Shown one piece after another: positions 19,537 to 28,576 of a stretch of 64,000 nucleotides of DNA (its first letter is position 1; each line of letters begins with the position of its first letter). The DNA comes from Sutcliffiella horikoshii (GTDB lineage Bacteria; Bacillota; Bacilli; Bacillales; Bacillaceae_I): positions 744,001-808,000 of the forward strand of contig NZ_RXZI01000001.1 of assembly GCF_021991925.1 (NCBI RefSeq), read 5' to 3'. The translations under genes were made by a program, and so were the position numbers. The notes under the pieces were generated by a model. It ran no database searches and was not told the origin of the DNA. It worked only from the letters and a program-made list of their open reading frames with translations.

Positions 19537-20709
19537 ATGGCTAGGTGGAATCAACAAGTAGATAACCTTACCCATCATATTTATTTTCGAGCGTGTTCAT
19601 TTGTCATTATTGCAATCGGCTTCTTGACAGGACATCCCATTTTATTCTTTATGGGAAGTTTGTATTTTGTCTATTTTGTTGTTTCTTATTATTATTTATC
19701 CAATGTCGGAAAGAGACTAAAGCTAACAATTGCAAATGGTCAAATAAAGCTTTTTCCAGGTGAAACAGGGGTCATTAAGCTGAAGCTCGAACAACCATCC
19801 TGGTTACCTATCTTTTCTGGGCACATCCAACTTGTTACAGATAATAATATCGAGTTCTTGAATGGGGACAGAAGTACACGCATCAGCAAGATAAGCCTGC
19901 CATTTTCCTTAATGGGTAACAGTGAAGTGGTCATTGATATTCCTTTTACTGCTAGAGAAAGAGGAGTAGCTAAATTACATCACATTGAGCTACAGATTTC
20001 ACACTTCATAGATTTTGGAAAAGTATATTTGCAGAAGAATGATTTGACCAAATTTGAAGTGCTTGTTTACTCCGAGCAAGTACCTGTAACTGGTCTCGAG
20101 AGAATCATGCCCAAGAATCAAGGCACCTATCCAACTCGGTCTTCCCTTTTTGAGGATGTCAGTACAATAATAGGTACACGTGATTATACAGCAGGTGATT
20201 CCTTTAACAAGATTCATTGGAAAGCTTCCGCTAAGGTCACAAGCCTTCAAACGAAAATGTATGAAAAGACAGCTCAATATTCGTGGTTAATTGTTTTTGA
20301 TATTAGATCTGGCAATTTAGAAGAGAGAATTAAAGGGATAACCCATTTAATCCATCATGCTACTAAGTTTCATATTCCATATTCCTTGCTTGTTAACATT
20401 AAGAAGGTAGGGACTCCTAGTTATTTGGAACTGCCTTATGGTGAGGGGAAGCGTCATCTTCAAACTGCGTTGACGATGTTGGCGAGATTGCAAGGAAACA
20501 GTGTATCCATAAGTATGCCAGCCTTTGAAAAAATAACCTTGCAACATGCTGCCCATTCTCCATATGTGATTCTATGCGGGGAAAAAGAGCGATTAAGCGG
20601 GTGGAAGATGCCTAGTGGAATCAATGTAAACCTTCTTGATGTAAAAGATGATAGTTGTACTTTACTATCATTGCGTACGGAAGCAAGAAAGGAGGCTGTA
20701 AATGGGTAA
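19537..20709 (+). CDS. DUF58 protein, MoxR partner
   Basis: A 390-residue protein with two N-terminal membrane helices (residues 15-50) and a long extracytoplasmic or cytoplasmic beta-rich part. The DUF58 signature is clear: GTRDYTAGDSFNKIHWKAS at about residues 208-226, then a VWA-like stretch (YSWLIVFDIRS). DUF58 proteins are encoded next to MoxR ATPases and are thought to be their clients or partners. It begins 2 bp after the MoxR stop and its end overlaps the next gene by 8 bp, so the three are translationally coupled. Confidence 0.9.
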   Translation: MARWNQQVDNLTHHIYFRACSFVIIAIGFLTGHPILFFMGSLYFVYFVVSYYYLSNVGKRLKLTIANGQIKLFPGETGVIKLKLEQPSWLPIFSGHIQLVTDNNIEFLNGDRSTRISKISLPFSLMGNSEVVIDIPFTARERGVAKLHHIELQISHFIDFGKVYLQKNDLTKFEVLVYSEQVPVTGLERIMPKNQGTYPTRSSLFEDVSTIIGTRDYTAGDSFNKIHWKASAKVTSLQTKMYEKTAQYSWLIVFDIRSGNLEERIKGITHLIHHATKFHIPYSLLVNIKKVGTPSYLELPYGEGKRHLQTALTMLARLQGNSVSISMPAFEKITLQHAAHSPYVILCGEKERLSGWKMPSGINVNLLDVKDDSCTLLSLRTEARKEAVNG

Positions 20710-21916
20710 CCTTTGGAGGAACAGCATTCACTTATTGCTCGAGCTCAACATACTCTATTTTTTTATCTTGCTATTGTATTTAGATTCCGGAAATCTACCT
20801 TCAATAATAGGAGTTTTGTTGCCCTATGGTTTTTCGATTGCTATATATGGTTTTTTAAACAACAAACTTCCAAATAATTATGCGGCAATCATGTTGGTGG
20901 CACCTATATTAGCTCTTTTTGCTTATCTTTCTTCCTATAGCATCGGTCTTTCGCTTATTATCGGAATTTTCCTTAGTTTCAGGGCATTCATGTATTTTGT
21001 GGAAGAAAGATTCATTTCAACCTTTGCTTTATTGATTATTTCATTCATTTGGATGCCTTTTGTTTACGGGGCAGGAACATTGGTGGACTATCCCCATGGG
21101 CTAATATTATTGCTATTGTTTGGAGCGCAACTGGCACTGGTCATTATACTGTATAGTGGACATGCCATCTTCCAATTGAATGGGAACCGTTACATGCAAA
21201 AAAAGGTGATTAGTGCCACAGCAATCGTTTTTATCGGCATTGTCGCAATATCAGCCTTTTTTGCCACCATCGGTAAGTACCTGATTACAGCTGGACTTTC
21301 CTTATTCGGCATAGGTGTTAGTTTTGTTTTTAATGTATTATCAAGACCTGTGTTTTATCTATTAGGTTTGCATGATTGGTCCATCAAAACCGGCGGGGGA
21401 CCTCAAGATGCAGGAACAATGGAATTTGGGGAGGAAGAGGAGGCAGAAACGGCCGAGATGTTAGCACCACCAGAAAACCTATTTGATAATCCTGTAGTGG
21501 TGGCAGTTGGTGTCATTCTTTTCTTATCAATCCTTTACTTCCTATTAAAGCGGAAAAAAGTGAGCAATCAAAAGAATGAGTTAGCAGTTGAACAGCAATT
21601 TACTTCTACTATGACTAAAAATAGTGGTGGTGGATTTTTTACCGGCAGAAGAAAACAAAAGCCTCCTGAAGATGAAGTAAGGAAGCTTATGTTTGAGTTA
21701 GAGAAGCTGGCATGGAAGAAAAACCGTGGCCGTCTTCCGAATGAAACATTGGAAGAGTGGTTAAAACGCGAGACCACATTCAAAGAAAGCTTCATGGAGT
21801 TGTATGCTAAAGTAAGATATGGAGAAATGAAACTCTCCCCATCTGAAGTAGCAACCTGCAAGACAATGGCAGAGGAAATTCGAAAAGTGATGAAGCAGTG
21901 GAAAAAAGCGAGTTAA
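20702..21916 (+). CDS. DUF4129-like membrane protein in the MoxR operon
   Basis: A 404-residue protein with six or more membrane segments in residues 10-225, another at about 263-282, and a soluble C-terminal tail with LMFELEKLAWKKNRGRLP followed by ETLEEWLKRE, typical of DUF4129. In B. subtilis the third gene of this operon, yebA, carries a transglutaminase-like domain between membrane regions; at 404 residues this protein has the membrane parts and tail but no transglutaminase core that I can see. AGGAGG lies upstream of the ATG inside the DUF58 gene. Confidence 0.78.
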   Translation: MGNLWRNSIHLLLELNILYFFILLLYLDSGNLPSIIGVLLPYGFSIAIYGFLNNKLPNNYAAIMLVAPILALFAYLSSYSIGLSLIIGIFLSFRAFMYFVEERFISTFALLIISFIWMPFVYGAGTLVDYPHGLILLLLFGAQLALVIILYSGHAIFQLNGNRYMQKKVISATAIVFIGIVAISAFFATIGKYLITAGLSLFGIGVSFVFNVLSRPVFYLLGLHDWSIKTGGGPQDAGTMEFGEEEEAETAEMLAPPENLFDNPVVVAVGVILFLSILYFLLKRKKVSNQKNELAVEQQFTSTMTKNSGGGFFTGRRKQKPPEDEVRKLMFELEKLAWKKNRGRLPNETLEEWLKRETTFKESFMELYAKVRYGEMKLSPSEVATCKTMAEEIRKVMKQWKKAS

Positions 21917-21928
21917 CTATTATTTACT

Positions 21929-21966
21929 GCAGTGTATCCATTACTGGGTACACTGTTTTTTGTGGG
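21929..21966 (+). terminator. Terminator of the MoxR operon
   Basis: CAGTGTATCC and GGGTACACTG form a stem with one mismatch, followed by TTTTTT. Confidence 0.85.
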
Positions 21967-22158
21967 AAAACCCGTTAGAGTGAATGGATTCCAATACTTT
22001 TCCATAATTATCCTCCATCAAATTTGGCCGTATTTCTTCATAATCAGCGATTATTCCGCTTCTGCTGGAATTAAATGAAGGTCCATATTATTGGTAGCGT
22101 TTACACTCACTATCTGGCTTCCATACGGACTAATTGCCCCAACACCCTTGATATACAT
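21965..22158 (-). pseudogene. Possible frameshifted small ORF
   Basis: On the minus strand an ATG at 22158 opens a 35-residue frame (MYIKGVGAISPYGSQIV at its start) that stops at TAA. A different frame then stays open with SGIIADYEEIRPNLMEDNYG onward to a stop near 21930. Together they look like one small protein split by a single-base shift, but I recognise no family and there is no ribosome site I would trust. It may be chance. Confidence 0.3.
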
Positions 22159-22218
22159 TCTCTACATGTTACGATTATAAACGTTGTTAAAAACGAACGG
22201 ACAGACAGGGGCGATTAG

Positions 22219-23061
22219 ATGTTGAACGAAAAAGTGATTGGATTTATCGGAGCAGGGTCGATGGCAGAAGCGATGATTTCAGGTATTGTAGCAAGTGAGA
22301 TCATCCCTGCAAAAAACGTGGTAGTAAGTAATAGATCAAACATCGACAGATTAATGGAACTTGAGGATAAATACGGTGTTCGTGGTGTTATGAAGCAAGA
22401 CCTTAATATGAACGAACTAGACATTATTGTACTTGCCATGAAGCCGAAAGATATAGAAATTGCACTAGCTTCATTAAAAGATCAATTAAACTCTTCCCAA
22501 TTATTGCTTTCCGTATTAGCTGGAGTATCTACTAGCTATATGGAAGAGGGGTTAAATCCTGGACAGCCAGTTATTCGCGTAATGCCGAATACGTCAAGCA
22601 TGATTGGTGAATCTGCAACAGCCATTTCAGCTGGGAAGCATGTTGCGATGGATCATATAGTAGACACAAAAGTCATCTTGCAAACAATCGGAAAAGTATA
22701 CACGATTGAAGAAGAACAAATGGACGTTTTTACAGGAGTTGCCGGAAGTGGCCCAGCATATTTCTATTATTTAATGGAGCATATGGAAAAAACAGCGAAA
22801 GAAGCAGGGTTAGACGAAGAAGTAACTCGTGATGTTGTTGCACAAACCATTCTCGGTGCTGCGAAGATGATGCAGACGAATAATGAAGAACCTGCATCGT
22901 TACGAAAGAAAGTGACTTCCCCTAACGGGACAACAGCAGCAGGATTAGAAGCATTAAGTGACAACGGCGGTGGAAAAGCCATTTCAGCTGCGATTAAAGG
23001 TGCGGCAGAACGATCCAAAGAAATCAGTGAAGAAAAAGAAAAAGAATTAGTATTACAGTAA
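22219..23061 (+). CDS. proI: Pyrroline-5-carboxylate reductase
   Basis: This enzyme makes the last step of proline synthesis, NAD(P)H-dependent reduction of pyrroline-5-carboxylate. The 280-residue protein has the dinucleotide motif GFIGAGSMAEAMISG at the N-terminus and the family signature around AGSGPAYFYYLMEHMEK and TVLGA-like TILGAAKM. It is the first gene of a proI-proB-proA operon. The symbol proI follows the Bacillus name for the isozyme adjacent to proBA; proC would be equivalent by function. The ATG at 22219 follows CAGGGGCG. Confidence 0.95.
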   Translation: MLNEKVIGFIGAGSMAEAMISGIVASEIIPAKNVVVSNRSNIDRLMELEDKYGVRGVMKQDLNMNELDIIVLAMKPKDIEIALASLKDQLNSSQLLLSVLAGVSTSYMEEGLNPGQPVIRVMPNTSSMIGESATAISAGKHVAMDHIVDTKVILQTIGKVYTIEEEQMDVFTGVAGSGPAYFYYLMEHMEKTAKEAGLDEEVTRDVVAQTILGAAKMMQTNNEEPASLRKKVTSPNGTTAAGLEALSDNGGGKAISAAIKGAAERSKEISEEKEKELVLQ

Positions 23062-23095
23062 GTTTTACAACTATGTATAAAACAGGAGTGATTGA

Positions 23096-24214
23096 ATGAC
23101 CCCCGATAATAAGACAAAACGGGTAGTAATAAAAATTGGAAGCAGTTCATTGACAAGTTCACATGGTGAAATCAGCAGAAGAAAACTAGAAAGGCTTGTT
23201 GATGAAGTGGCCCAATTGAAAGACCAAGGCTATGAAGTTTTATTGGTATCCTCAGGTGCCGTAGCAGCAGGATATAGAAAGCTAGGCTGTTTAAATAGAC
23301 CAACAAGTTTACCGGAAAAACAAGCAGCAGCGTCCATTGGGCAAGGCTTGTTGATGGAGGCATACAGCGAACTGTTCTTATCTAATGGTTACGTTGCCTC
23401 TCAAATCCTCATCACAAGAGAAGATTTTTCGGATGAAAATCGCTACAATAACGCGCGCAACACCGCGAATGTTCTTTTAGAGCGTGGTATTGTACCGATC
23501 GTCAATGAAAATGACACCGTCACGGTAAACCGATTAAAATTTGGGGATAATGATACACTTTCCGCTAAGGTTGCAGGACTTGTGGATGCAGATATGTTGT
23601 TAATTTTATCTGATATCGACGGATTGTATGATGCTGATCCCCGTAAGGATCCGGACGCGACTCTATTACGCAAGGTGGAAGAAATCACCCCTGAAATTGA
23701 AGCAGCAGCCGGAGACCCAGGAAGCTCTGTCGGCACTGGTGGAATGAAGTCGAAAATCGATGCAGTGAAGATCGCCATGGCATCTGGTATCCCTGCGTTC
23801 TTGGGTAAAGCAGGAGTACCGAACATTTTACTTCAAGCAGTGGAAAAAGAAGCTACTGGAACGTATTTTGAATCGAAGGATTCTGCAGTAAACTTGAACC
23901 ACAAAAAGCAATGGATCGCGTTCAATTCAGGTCCAGAGGGAGAAGTAGTACTAGCAGAAGGTGCGGATGTTTCCATGCTGGGCAAAAAGAGATTGTTACC
24001 CTCTAGCATCAGTAAGGTGAAAGGATATTTCAAGGAAGGATCCGTCGTGAGAATTCTGGACTTTGAAGGAAACAGAATCGGACTTGGAGTGGTAAATTAC
24101 TCCTCAGAACAATTAAGAGAGTATGATCAAACCCAAGGTAAATTTGAAGAGGAAGTCGTGAAAAATGATGACTTAGTATGTCACTTAGAGGCTTCCATAC
24201 CTGTTGGGATTTAA
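23096..24214 (+). CDS. proB: Glutamate 5-kinase
   Basis: ProB phosphorylates glutamate in the first committed step of proline synthesis and is usually feedback-inhibited by proline. The 372-residue protein has the amino-acid kinase domain (VVIKIGSSSLT at the start, VPIVNENDTVTVNRLKFGDND and SVGTGGMKSKIDAVKIAMA) followed by a C-terminal PUA domain from about residue 280. GGAGTG lies upstream of the ATG. It is separated from proA by 158 bp holding a decayed MITE. Confidence 0.97.
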   Translation: MTPDNKTKRVVIKIGSSSLTSSHGEISRRKLERLVDEVAQLKDQGYEVLLVSSGAVAAGYRKLGCLNRPTSLPEKQAAASIGQGLLMEAYSELFLSNGYVASQILITREDFSDENRYNNARNTANVLLERGIVPIVNENDTVTVNRLKFGDNDTLSAKVAGLVDADMLLILSDIDGLYDADPRKDPDATLLRKVEEITPEIEAAAGDPGSSVGTGGMKSKIDAVKIAMASGIPAFLGKAGVPNILLQAVEKEATGTYFESKDSAVNLNHKKQWIAFNSGPEGEVVLAEGADVSMLGKKRLLPSSISKVKGYFKEGSVVRILDFEGNRIGLGVVNYSSEQLREYDQTQGKFEEEVVKNDDLVCHLEASIPVGI

Positions 24215-24223
24215 ATATTGAAG

Positions 24224-24340
24224 CAACGTGCGAAGATTCCTGCGCGAGGTAGTGGTTAGCGGAGATGTTGCAGGCAAAGCTGAGGAGGCTCCGCATGTAC
24301 CCTATGGAAGCGTAAAGCCAAGCGAAAATCAACAGCGAAG
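24224..24340. repeat. Decayed copy of the 18265 MITE core, between proB and proA
   Basis: Read here on the plus strand, the sequence aligns over more than 100 bp with the reverse complement of the interior of the 18265-18450 MITE: both share GCTGAGGAGGCTCC-like, GAAGATTCCTG-like and AATCAACAGC blocks in the same order. The outer 12-bp terminal repeats are missing. The copy lies inside the proline operon and must be transcribed with it, where the GC-rich fold may influence proA expression. Confidence 0.7.
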
Positions 24341-24372
24341 TGGACGTAAAATAAAAACTAGGGAGGAATTTG

Positions 24373-25632
24373 ATGTCTTTATTAGTAGAGACAAATGTAG
24401 AAACACAAGCAAAAGTAGCGAAGAAAGCGGCAAAGGTTGTAGGCCTTTTATCAACAGAAGAAAAGAACAGTATTCTTAAGCATATCGCTAACACCCTTGA
24501 AAGCAATGTATCCCATATCCTTGAGGCCAATAACAAAGATTTGGACAAAGGGCGCGAAAAAGGCTATACAGAAGCATATATGGACCGCTTGGCACTATCT
24601 GAGGACCGCATTGCAGATTTTGCGAATGGTTTAAGAGAAGTAGCAGAACTTGAGGATCCTGTTGGGGACATCCTTTCAGATTGGACGTTGGAAAATGGCC
24701 TTCAAGTAGAAAAAGTTCGTGTACCACTTGGAGTGATCGGTATGATCTACGAAGCACGCCCTAATGTGACAGTAGATGCGACTGGACTAGCTCTGAAATC
24801 CGGTAACGCTATTGTTTTAAAAGGCGGTTCTTCTGCCATCAACTCCAACCAAGCGATAGTGGATGTGATCCACAAAGCATTGAAGACTACTTCTATTCCA
24901 GAAGAAGCGGTACAATTTATCGCGAGTACAGATCGAAAAGCAACGCAAGAGCTATTTACGATGAAGGATCATATTGATGTATTAATTCCTCGTGGAGGAG
25001 CGTCTTTAATCAATGCAGTTGTAGAAAATGCTACAGTACCAGTCCTTGAGACAGGTGTTGGGAACTGTCACCTTTATATTGACAAGGATGCAGATGTCGA
25101 GAAAGCATTATCTATTGTCGTTAATGCCAAAACGGACCGTCCGGCGGTTTGTAATGCAGCAGAGACCTTGATTGTGCATGAGGCTTGGTTCCACGCCAAT
25201 AAAGAAGCTTTAATCAACATGTTCAAGGACAACGGTATTACGGTGCATGGAGATGACACAGTTTTTGAAACGATTCCAGGAGCTGAAAAAGCAGGCCATG
25301 AAGATTGGACGAATGAATATTTAAGCTTGGATATTGCAGTGAAAGTGGTTGCTGACATGGATGAGGCTATCGACCATATTGATGAGTTTGGAACGAAACA
25401 TTCAGAGGCCATCATTACGGAAAACAAAGAAACTGCCAGCAAGTTCATGAAACTTGTAGATGCAGCAGCGGTTTATCAGAATGCATCCACACGTTTCACA
25501 GATGGTGGCGCTTTAGGATTCGGTGCAGAGATCGGAATCTCCACTCAAAAGCTTCATGCTCGTGGTCCTATGGGACTACCAGCATTAACAACGGTTAAAT
25601 TCCAAATGACTGGAAACGGTCAGATTAGATGA
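24373..25632 (+). CDS. proA: Glutamate-5-semialdehyde dehydrogenase
   Basis: ProA reduces gamma-glutamyl phosphate to glutamate semialdehyde with NADPH. The 419-residue protein has the aldehyde dehydrogenase fold: GVIGMIYEARPNVTVDA near residue 115, the catalytic cysteine in RPAVCNAAETLIV, and FGAEIGISTQKLHARGPMG near the C-terminus. I use the ATG at 24373 with GGGAGG seven bases upstream; a TTG at 24370 is too close. Last gene of the proline operon, followed by a terminator. Confidence 0.97.
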   Translation: MSLLVETNVETQAKVAKKAAKVVGLLSTEEKNSILKHIANTLESNVSHILEANNKDLDKGREKGYTEAYMDRLALSEDRIADFANGLREVAELEDPVGDILSDWTLENGLQVEKVRVPLGVIGMIYEARPNVTVDATGLALKSGNAIVLKGGSSAINSNQAIVDVIHKALKTTSIPEEAVQFIASTDRKATQELFTMKDHIDVLIPRGGASLINAVVENATVPVLETGVGNCHLYIDKDADVEKALSIVVNAKTDRPAVCNAAETLIVHEAWFHANKEALINMFKDNGITVHGDDTVFETIPGAEKAGHEDWTNEYLSLDIAVKVVADMDEAIDHIDEFGTKHSEAIITENKETASKFMKLVDAAAVYQNASTRFTDGGALGFGAEIGISTQKLHARGPMGLPALTTVKFQMTGNGQIR

Positions 25633-25637
25633 TTCTT

Positions 25638-25673
25638 TCATAGGGCTTACCTCTAATAGGGGGTAAGTCCTTA
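25638..25673 (+). terminator. Terminator of the proline operon
   Basis: GGCTTACC and GGGTAAGTCC pair across a short loop, followed by TTATTAATTT. Confidence 0.75.
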
Positions 25674-25747
25674 TTAATTTAAAAAAGAGGAAAAATATGC
25701 TAATGAATTGAATTAATACATATAAAGATAAAAAAGGGGTTCAGGTT

Positions 25748-26239
25748 ATGGAAAACACCGTAGGGAAGATTCTTCAAATTCTAGGATTTATCGTAATTGG
25801 CATAGGTGTATTGCTCGCAATTATTTTTGCATCAGAAACAGGTAGTATAGGAATGGCCTTATCAGCTTTGTTTACTTCTTCTGTAGGCGGAATGGTTTTG
25901 ATCGGGTTTGCTGAAATTATCCGTTTGCTTGAAAGAGTGGTCCAAAAGGTTAATCCATTTCCATCAGCGGCCCAATCTATTAAGTCAGGAGTAGAGGTCA
26001 CTAATCAACCAGTAGGGTTAACGGAAGAAAACAAAGAAGAAATAAAAGCATTTCTTCAAAAGAATGATATCCAATACGATCGTATTTTATCGACCCCTAG
26101 AGAGGATTTCTTCATCGTCGTATTAAAGTACGAAGCCATGTTAATAGAGCTTGGAGGATTTCAGCCAAAACTCATCAGCAAAGAAAAATGGCCACATGAT
26201 CTAAAGCACTGGTATGAAGCTCAGGAAAACAACCAGTAA
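25748..26239 (+). CDS. Conserved membrane protein of unknown function
   Basis: A 163-residue protein with two membrane helices in residues 8-70 (IVIGIGVLLAIIFAS and SVGGMVLIGFAEIIRLL), then a soluble C-terminal part with LTEENKEEIKAFLQKNDI. I do not recognise a named family. AAAGGGGTT precedes the ATG. It stands alone, bounded by terminators. Confidence 0.75.
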   Translation: MENTVGKILQILGFIVIGIGVLLAIIFASETGSIGMALSALFTSSVGGMVLIGFAEIIRLLERVVQKVNPFPSAAQSIKSGVEVTNQPVGLTEENKEEIKAFLQKNDIQYDRILSTPREDFFIVVLKYEAMLIELGGFQPKLISKEKWPHDLKHWYEAQENNQ

Positions 26240-26242
26240 AGT

Positions 26243-26276
26243 GAAAAAAGAAGCAGCAGGCCTGCTTCTTTTTTTG
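26243..26276. terminator. Bidirectional terminator
   Basis: AAAGAAGCAG and CTGCTTCTTT flank CAGGC; T and A runs on both sides suit both convergent genes. Confidence 0.9.
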
Positions 26277-26284
26277 AACCTTGC

Positions 26285-26776
26285 TTAACACCAAACAATG
26301 ACTTTATATGGCATGGTCTGTGCCGGAATACTTTTTGTGGAAGGACCGTAAATCACGATCAGATTACGGTCAGCAGGATTTCCAGTAAAAGGCTGACCGT
26401 TGGCTAAAAGGAGTTGTGTGAAAGGGGAGAGGTTCAGCTTCAACTGTCCGTCACTGCTAACAAGCTGGTTGTTAAAGTAGTCGACTTTAACATTCTGAAT
26501 GCTGTTCTCTTTTACGATAATCAGCGCGTTGTATTGAGGAGGGTAAATGAAAGGTACCGGTGCATTTGCATTATAATAGCCTGTTATGGTATCTCCAACA
26601 GAAACTTGACTATGATCGATGAAATAAGTGGTAGGGGCGACAACAAAATTCACCATTGTACCTCCCCCATCATCCACGGAATATAACTTATAGCAACCCT
26701 CATTTTCTCCATTTGGACTTATGGGGAAATCACTGATCATGGTGACAATTCCACGAAAAAAAACAAAGTTTATCAT
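26285..26776 (-). CDS. Hypothetical protein, beta-rich, Bacillus-type
   Basis: A 163-residue protein with no signal peptide or membrane segment. It is rich in predicted strands (MVNFVVAPTTYFIDHSQV, VGDTITGYYNANAPVPFIYP) and could be an OB-like fold, but I cannot name the family. GGAGGAATGTT precedes the ATG. The gene is monocistronic and convergent with the membrane protein at 25748. Confidence 0.72.
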   Translation of the reverse strand: MINFVFFRGIVTMISDFPISPNGENEGCYKLYSVDDGGGTMVNFVVAPTTYFIDHSQVSVGDTITGYYNANAPVPFIYPPQYNALIIVKENSIQNVKVDYFNNQLVSSDGQLKLNLSPFTQLLLANGQPFTGNPADRNLIVIYGPSTKSIPAQTMPYKVIVWC

Positions 26777-26902
26777 AACATTCCTCCATCATTTTAAACT
26801 CCTTTCAATATTGTATTATTCATAGCGTATTAATATGAGAATGACCCCCTAAGAGGTATGAGAAGAAAAAACAAGAAGAATTGAAAATAATAATTAAAAT
26901 AA

Positions 26903-26943
26903 ACACCTTTGCATTATTGGTTTAAAATGAAAAGGTGTTTTTA
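26903..26943 (-). terminator. Terminator of the M14-like peptidase gene
   Basis: AAACACCTTT and AAAGGTGTTT flank a loop just beyond the stop of the minus-strand gene. Confidence 0.8.
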
Positions 26944-26947
26944 GGGG

Positions 26948-28186
26948 CTATTCAATCATATTATTAAATTTCAAGACTCCTTCCATTGCCTGTATGAAGT
27001 CTGCTTTTGCTTTGTCACGCCATTTTTGCTCTGAAGGGTAAAACATTTCTCGATAACGGGAATCTAAAATTTCCTTTGAGTGTTCGTCATTACTACCGTG
27101 ATGTATCATCTGATTCTCCATTATCGTCCTCTTTACCGAATCAATGGAAGCCCACAACCCATCTCCCATTGTCCCAAACTCAAAAGTAGTGGAATACAAA
27201 CTTTTTGAAGGGGCTATTTCTTCTTTGAGCATTGCGAAGTATTCCGGAACATCTCCATTGGTTACATAGTATTCATCAGAGTCAGGAGTGAAGACAAGCG
27301 GATAACCAAATGCCTCCTGTGCTTCTTCTTGGCTCATTGTTTCTTTACCAGAACTGAATATACTCATTTGATACCTTGGACCATAGCCTGTGTGCAAATC
27401 AACATGAAGTATGTTTGCATATTCCGTTAACAAGATCTCCTCAAATAAACCCTTTATAAATTCAGTGGAAGGCTCATCATCCTTTCCACCATAATATACA
27501 CCTTTTGGCTGGGTATATTGACCACTTAACAATGCCTTCTCTATTTTAGTAGTACCATCAGTCAGTACCGTCTTTGCAATTTCCCCGTAGAACTTTAAGT
27601 CCCGCCAGGTTATTGTGCTTATTTTGTTTTCTGGTTGGAGAAAAGCTTTCAAATCCTCATAGTCCGTGTTCATTTCCTTATCAAAGGTGTCCCAATTATA
27701 GATGAAATTCCGGTTTAGATCGACGTTGTTTTCATTGTACCTTCGCATTTCCATCATTCCTATTGGATTCACGCCGTGTACCAGAACTATTCCTGTATTT
27801 TCTTTATCTAATGGAGCGATAAAGTTTTCAAGGAAAATATCCAACATGGCCGATCCAACATATCCCTCAACACCATGCACACCAGAGGTAATGATAATTA
27901 AATTTGTCTTTTGTTGGTTCGCATCTGCCCACCAAAGATCAATGGTTGCATCACCATCTACTGATAATGAATCTCTTTTTACTGTATTCCAATTTTGGTT
28001 CAATGACTCTTCATAAGTTAAAAAGCGTTCTTTTGATTCTTCAAATGTGTTGATAAAATGACTGGAGCTTGCAGGTGGTTTTTCCAAGTTTGCTAGAATA
28101 AGGAGGGGTACAATAAAATGAAGAAAAAGAAAAATAACTAAAAAAGCAAAACCGAACTTAATCCATTTACTTTTCAGCATTGACAA
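26948..28186 (-). CDS. M14-family (DUF2817-type) membrane-anchored metallopeptidase
   Basis: A 412-residue protein with one N-terminal membrane anchor (FGFAFLVIFLFLHFIVPLLI) and an outside catalytic domain. The zinc ligands fit HGVEG in TSGVHGVEGYVGSAM and a later histidine in HVDLHTGYG; VDLNRNF is also typical of M14/DUF2817 enzymes. A cell-wall peptide or secreted peptide is a plausible substrate. AGGAGG lies 8 nt before the TTG at 28186; the ATG at 28180 would be too far, so the TTG is preferred. It lies next to selC. Confidence 0.8.
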   Translation of the reverse strand: MSMLKSKWIKFGFAFLVIFLFLHFIVPLLILANLEKPPASSSHFINTFEESKERFLTYEESLNQNWNTVKRDSLSVDGDATIDLWWADANQQKTNLIIITSGVHGVEGYVGSAMLDIFLENFIAPLDKENTGIVLVHGVNPIGMMEMRRYNENNVDLNRNFIYNWDTFDKEMNTDYEDLKAFLQPENKISTITWRDLKFYGEIAKTVLTDGTTKIEKALLSGQYTQPKGVYYGGKDDEPSTEFIKGLFEEILLTEYANILHVDLHTGYGPRYQMSIFSSGKETMSQEEAQEAFGYPLVFTPDSDEYYVTNGDVPEYFAMLKEEIAPSKSLYSTTFEFGTMGDGLWASIDSVKRTIMENQMIHHGSNDEHSKEILDSRYREMFYPSEQKWRDKAKADFIQAMEGVLKFNNMIE

Positions 28187-28280
28187 GGAAACAGCCTCCT
28201 GAGTTCAGATAGTATGAATAGATTAGTAATGTCTTAGAGGTATATAGTGCAGTTTAGATGGGGATTGATGAAGGTTTGTA

Positions 28281-28377
28281 TGGCGGGACTGCGTGGGAAT
28301 CGAACCCACCTGGGACGGCACGCGCCCCACAAGCGGTTTTGAAGACCGAGACAAGCACCAGCATTGCAATCAGCCCC
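28281..28377 (-). tRNA. selC: tRNA-Sec (UCA), intact copy at the left element junction
   Basis: Reading the minus strand, 97 nt including encoded CCA fold as a selenocysteine tRNA: long acceptor stem (GGGGCTG with CAGTCCC), anticodon stem CGGT/ACCG with loop CTTCAAA giving anticodon UCA, a long variable arm (GGGGCG with CGTCCC) and a T arm GTGGG-TTCGATT-CCCAC. The 5' 56 nt are also the left copy of the 58-bp element repeat, so only the 3' 41 nt are unique chromosome. selA, selB and selD in the same window support the assignment. Its present promoter is inside the element. Confidence 0.93.
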
Positions 28378-28379
28378 AT
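28322..28379. repeat. Left attachment repeat (58 bp) of the selC element
   Basis: Identical over 58 bp to 47987-48044. It comprises the first 56 nt of tRNA-Sec plus 2 nt upstream. Confidence 0.93.
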
Positions 28380-28444
28380 GATATCAAGACTTCCACTCGT
28401 ATTTTTCCTTCAGAATATCACGTACTATCCTCTGAATCTCATGT

Positions 28445-28476
28445 ATTATATTAGATGCGATTAGAATATTTTGCAA
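28445..28476 (-). promoter_or_regulatory. Element-borne promoter now upstream of selC
   Basis: On the minus strand TTGCAA (28476-28471), a 17-bp spacer and TAATAT (28453-28448) form a plausible promoter; an overlapping TATAAT is at 20-bp spacing. It would make a transcript with a leader of roughly 60 nt before tRNA-Sec. The native promoter, at the other end of the element, has the same -35 hexamer. Confidence 0.5.
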
Positions 28477-28576
28477 GTTTTTTATTGTTTTTTCACTCAA
28501 CTTTCCAGAAATAAGGTATTATTAAATTAAAGAATATTTTGTCAAAAATTGAAATAAAAAGGAGGGAAACTATTTC

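Noticed and set aside
24228..24479. Plus-strand ORF of 83 codons between proB and proA
   Set aside because: It covers the decayed MITE copy and overlaps proA; no family match or ribosome site.
28258..28464. Plus-strand ORF of 68 codons over selC
   Set aside because: It is simply the tRNA gene and its leader read as protein.
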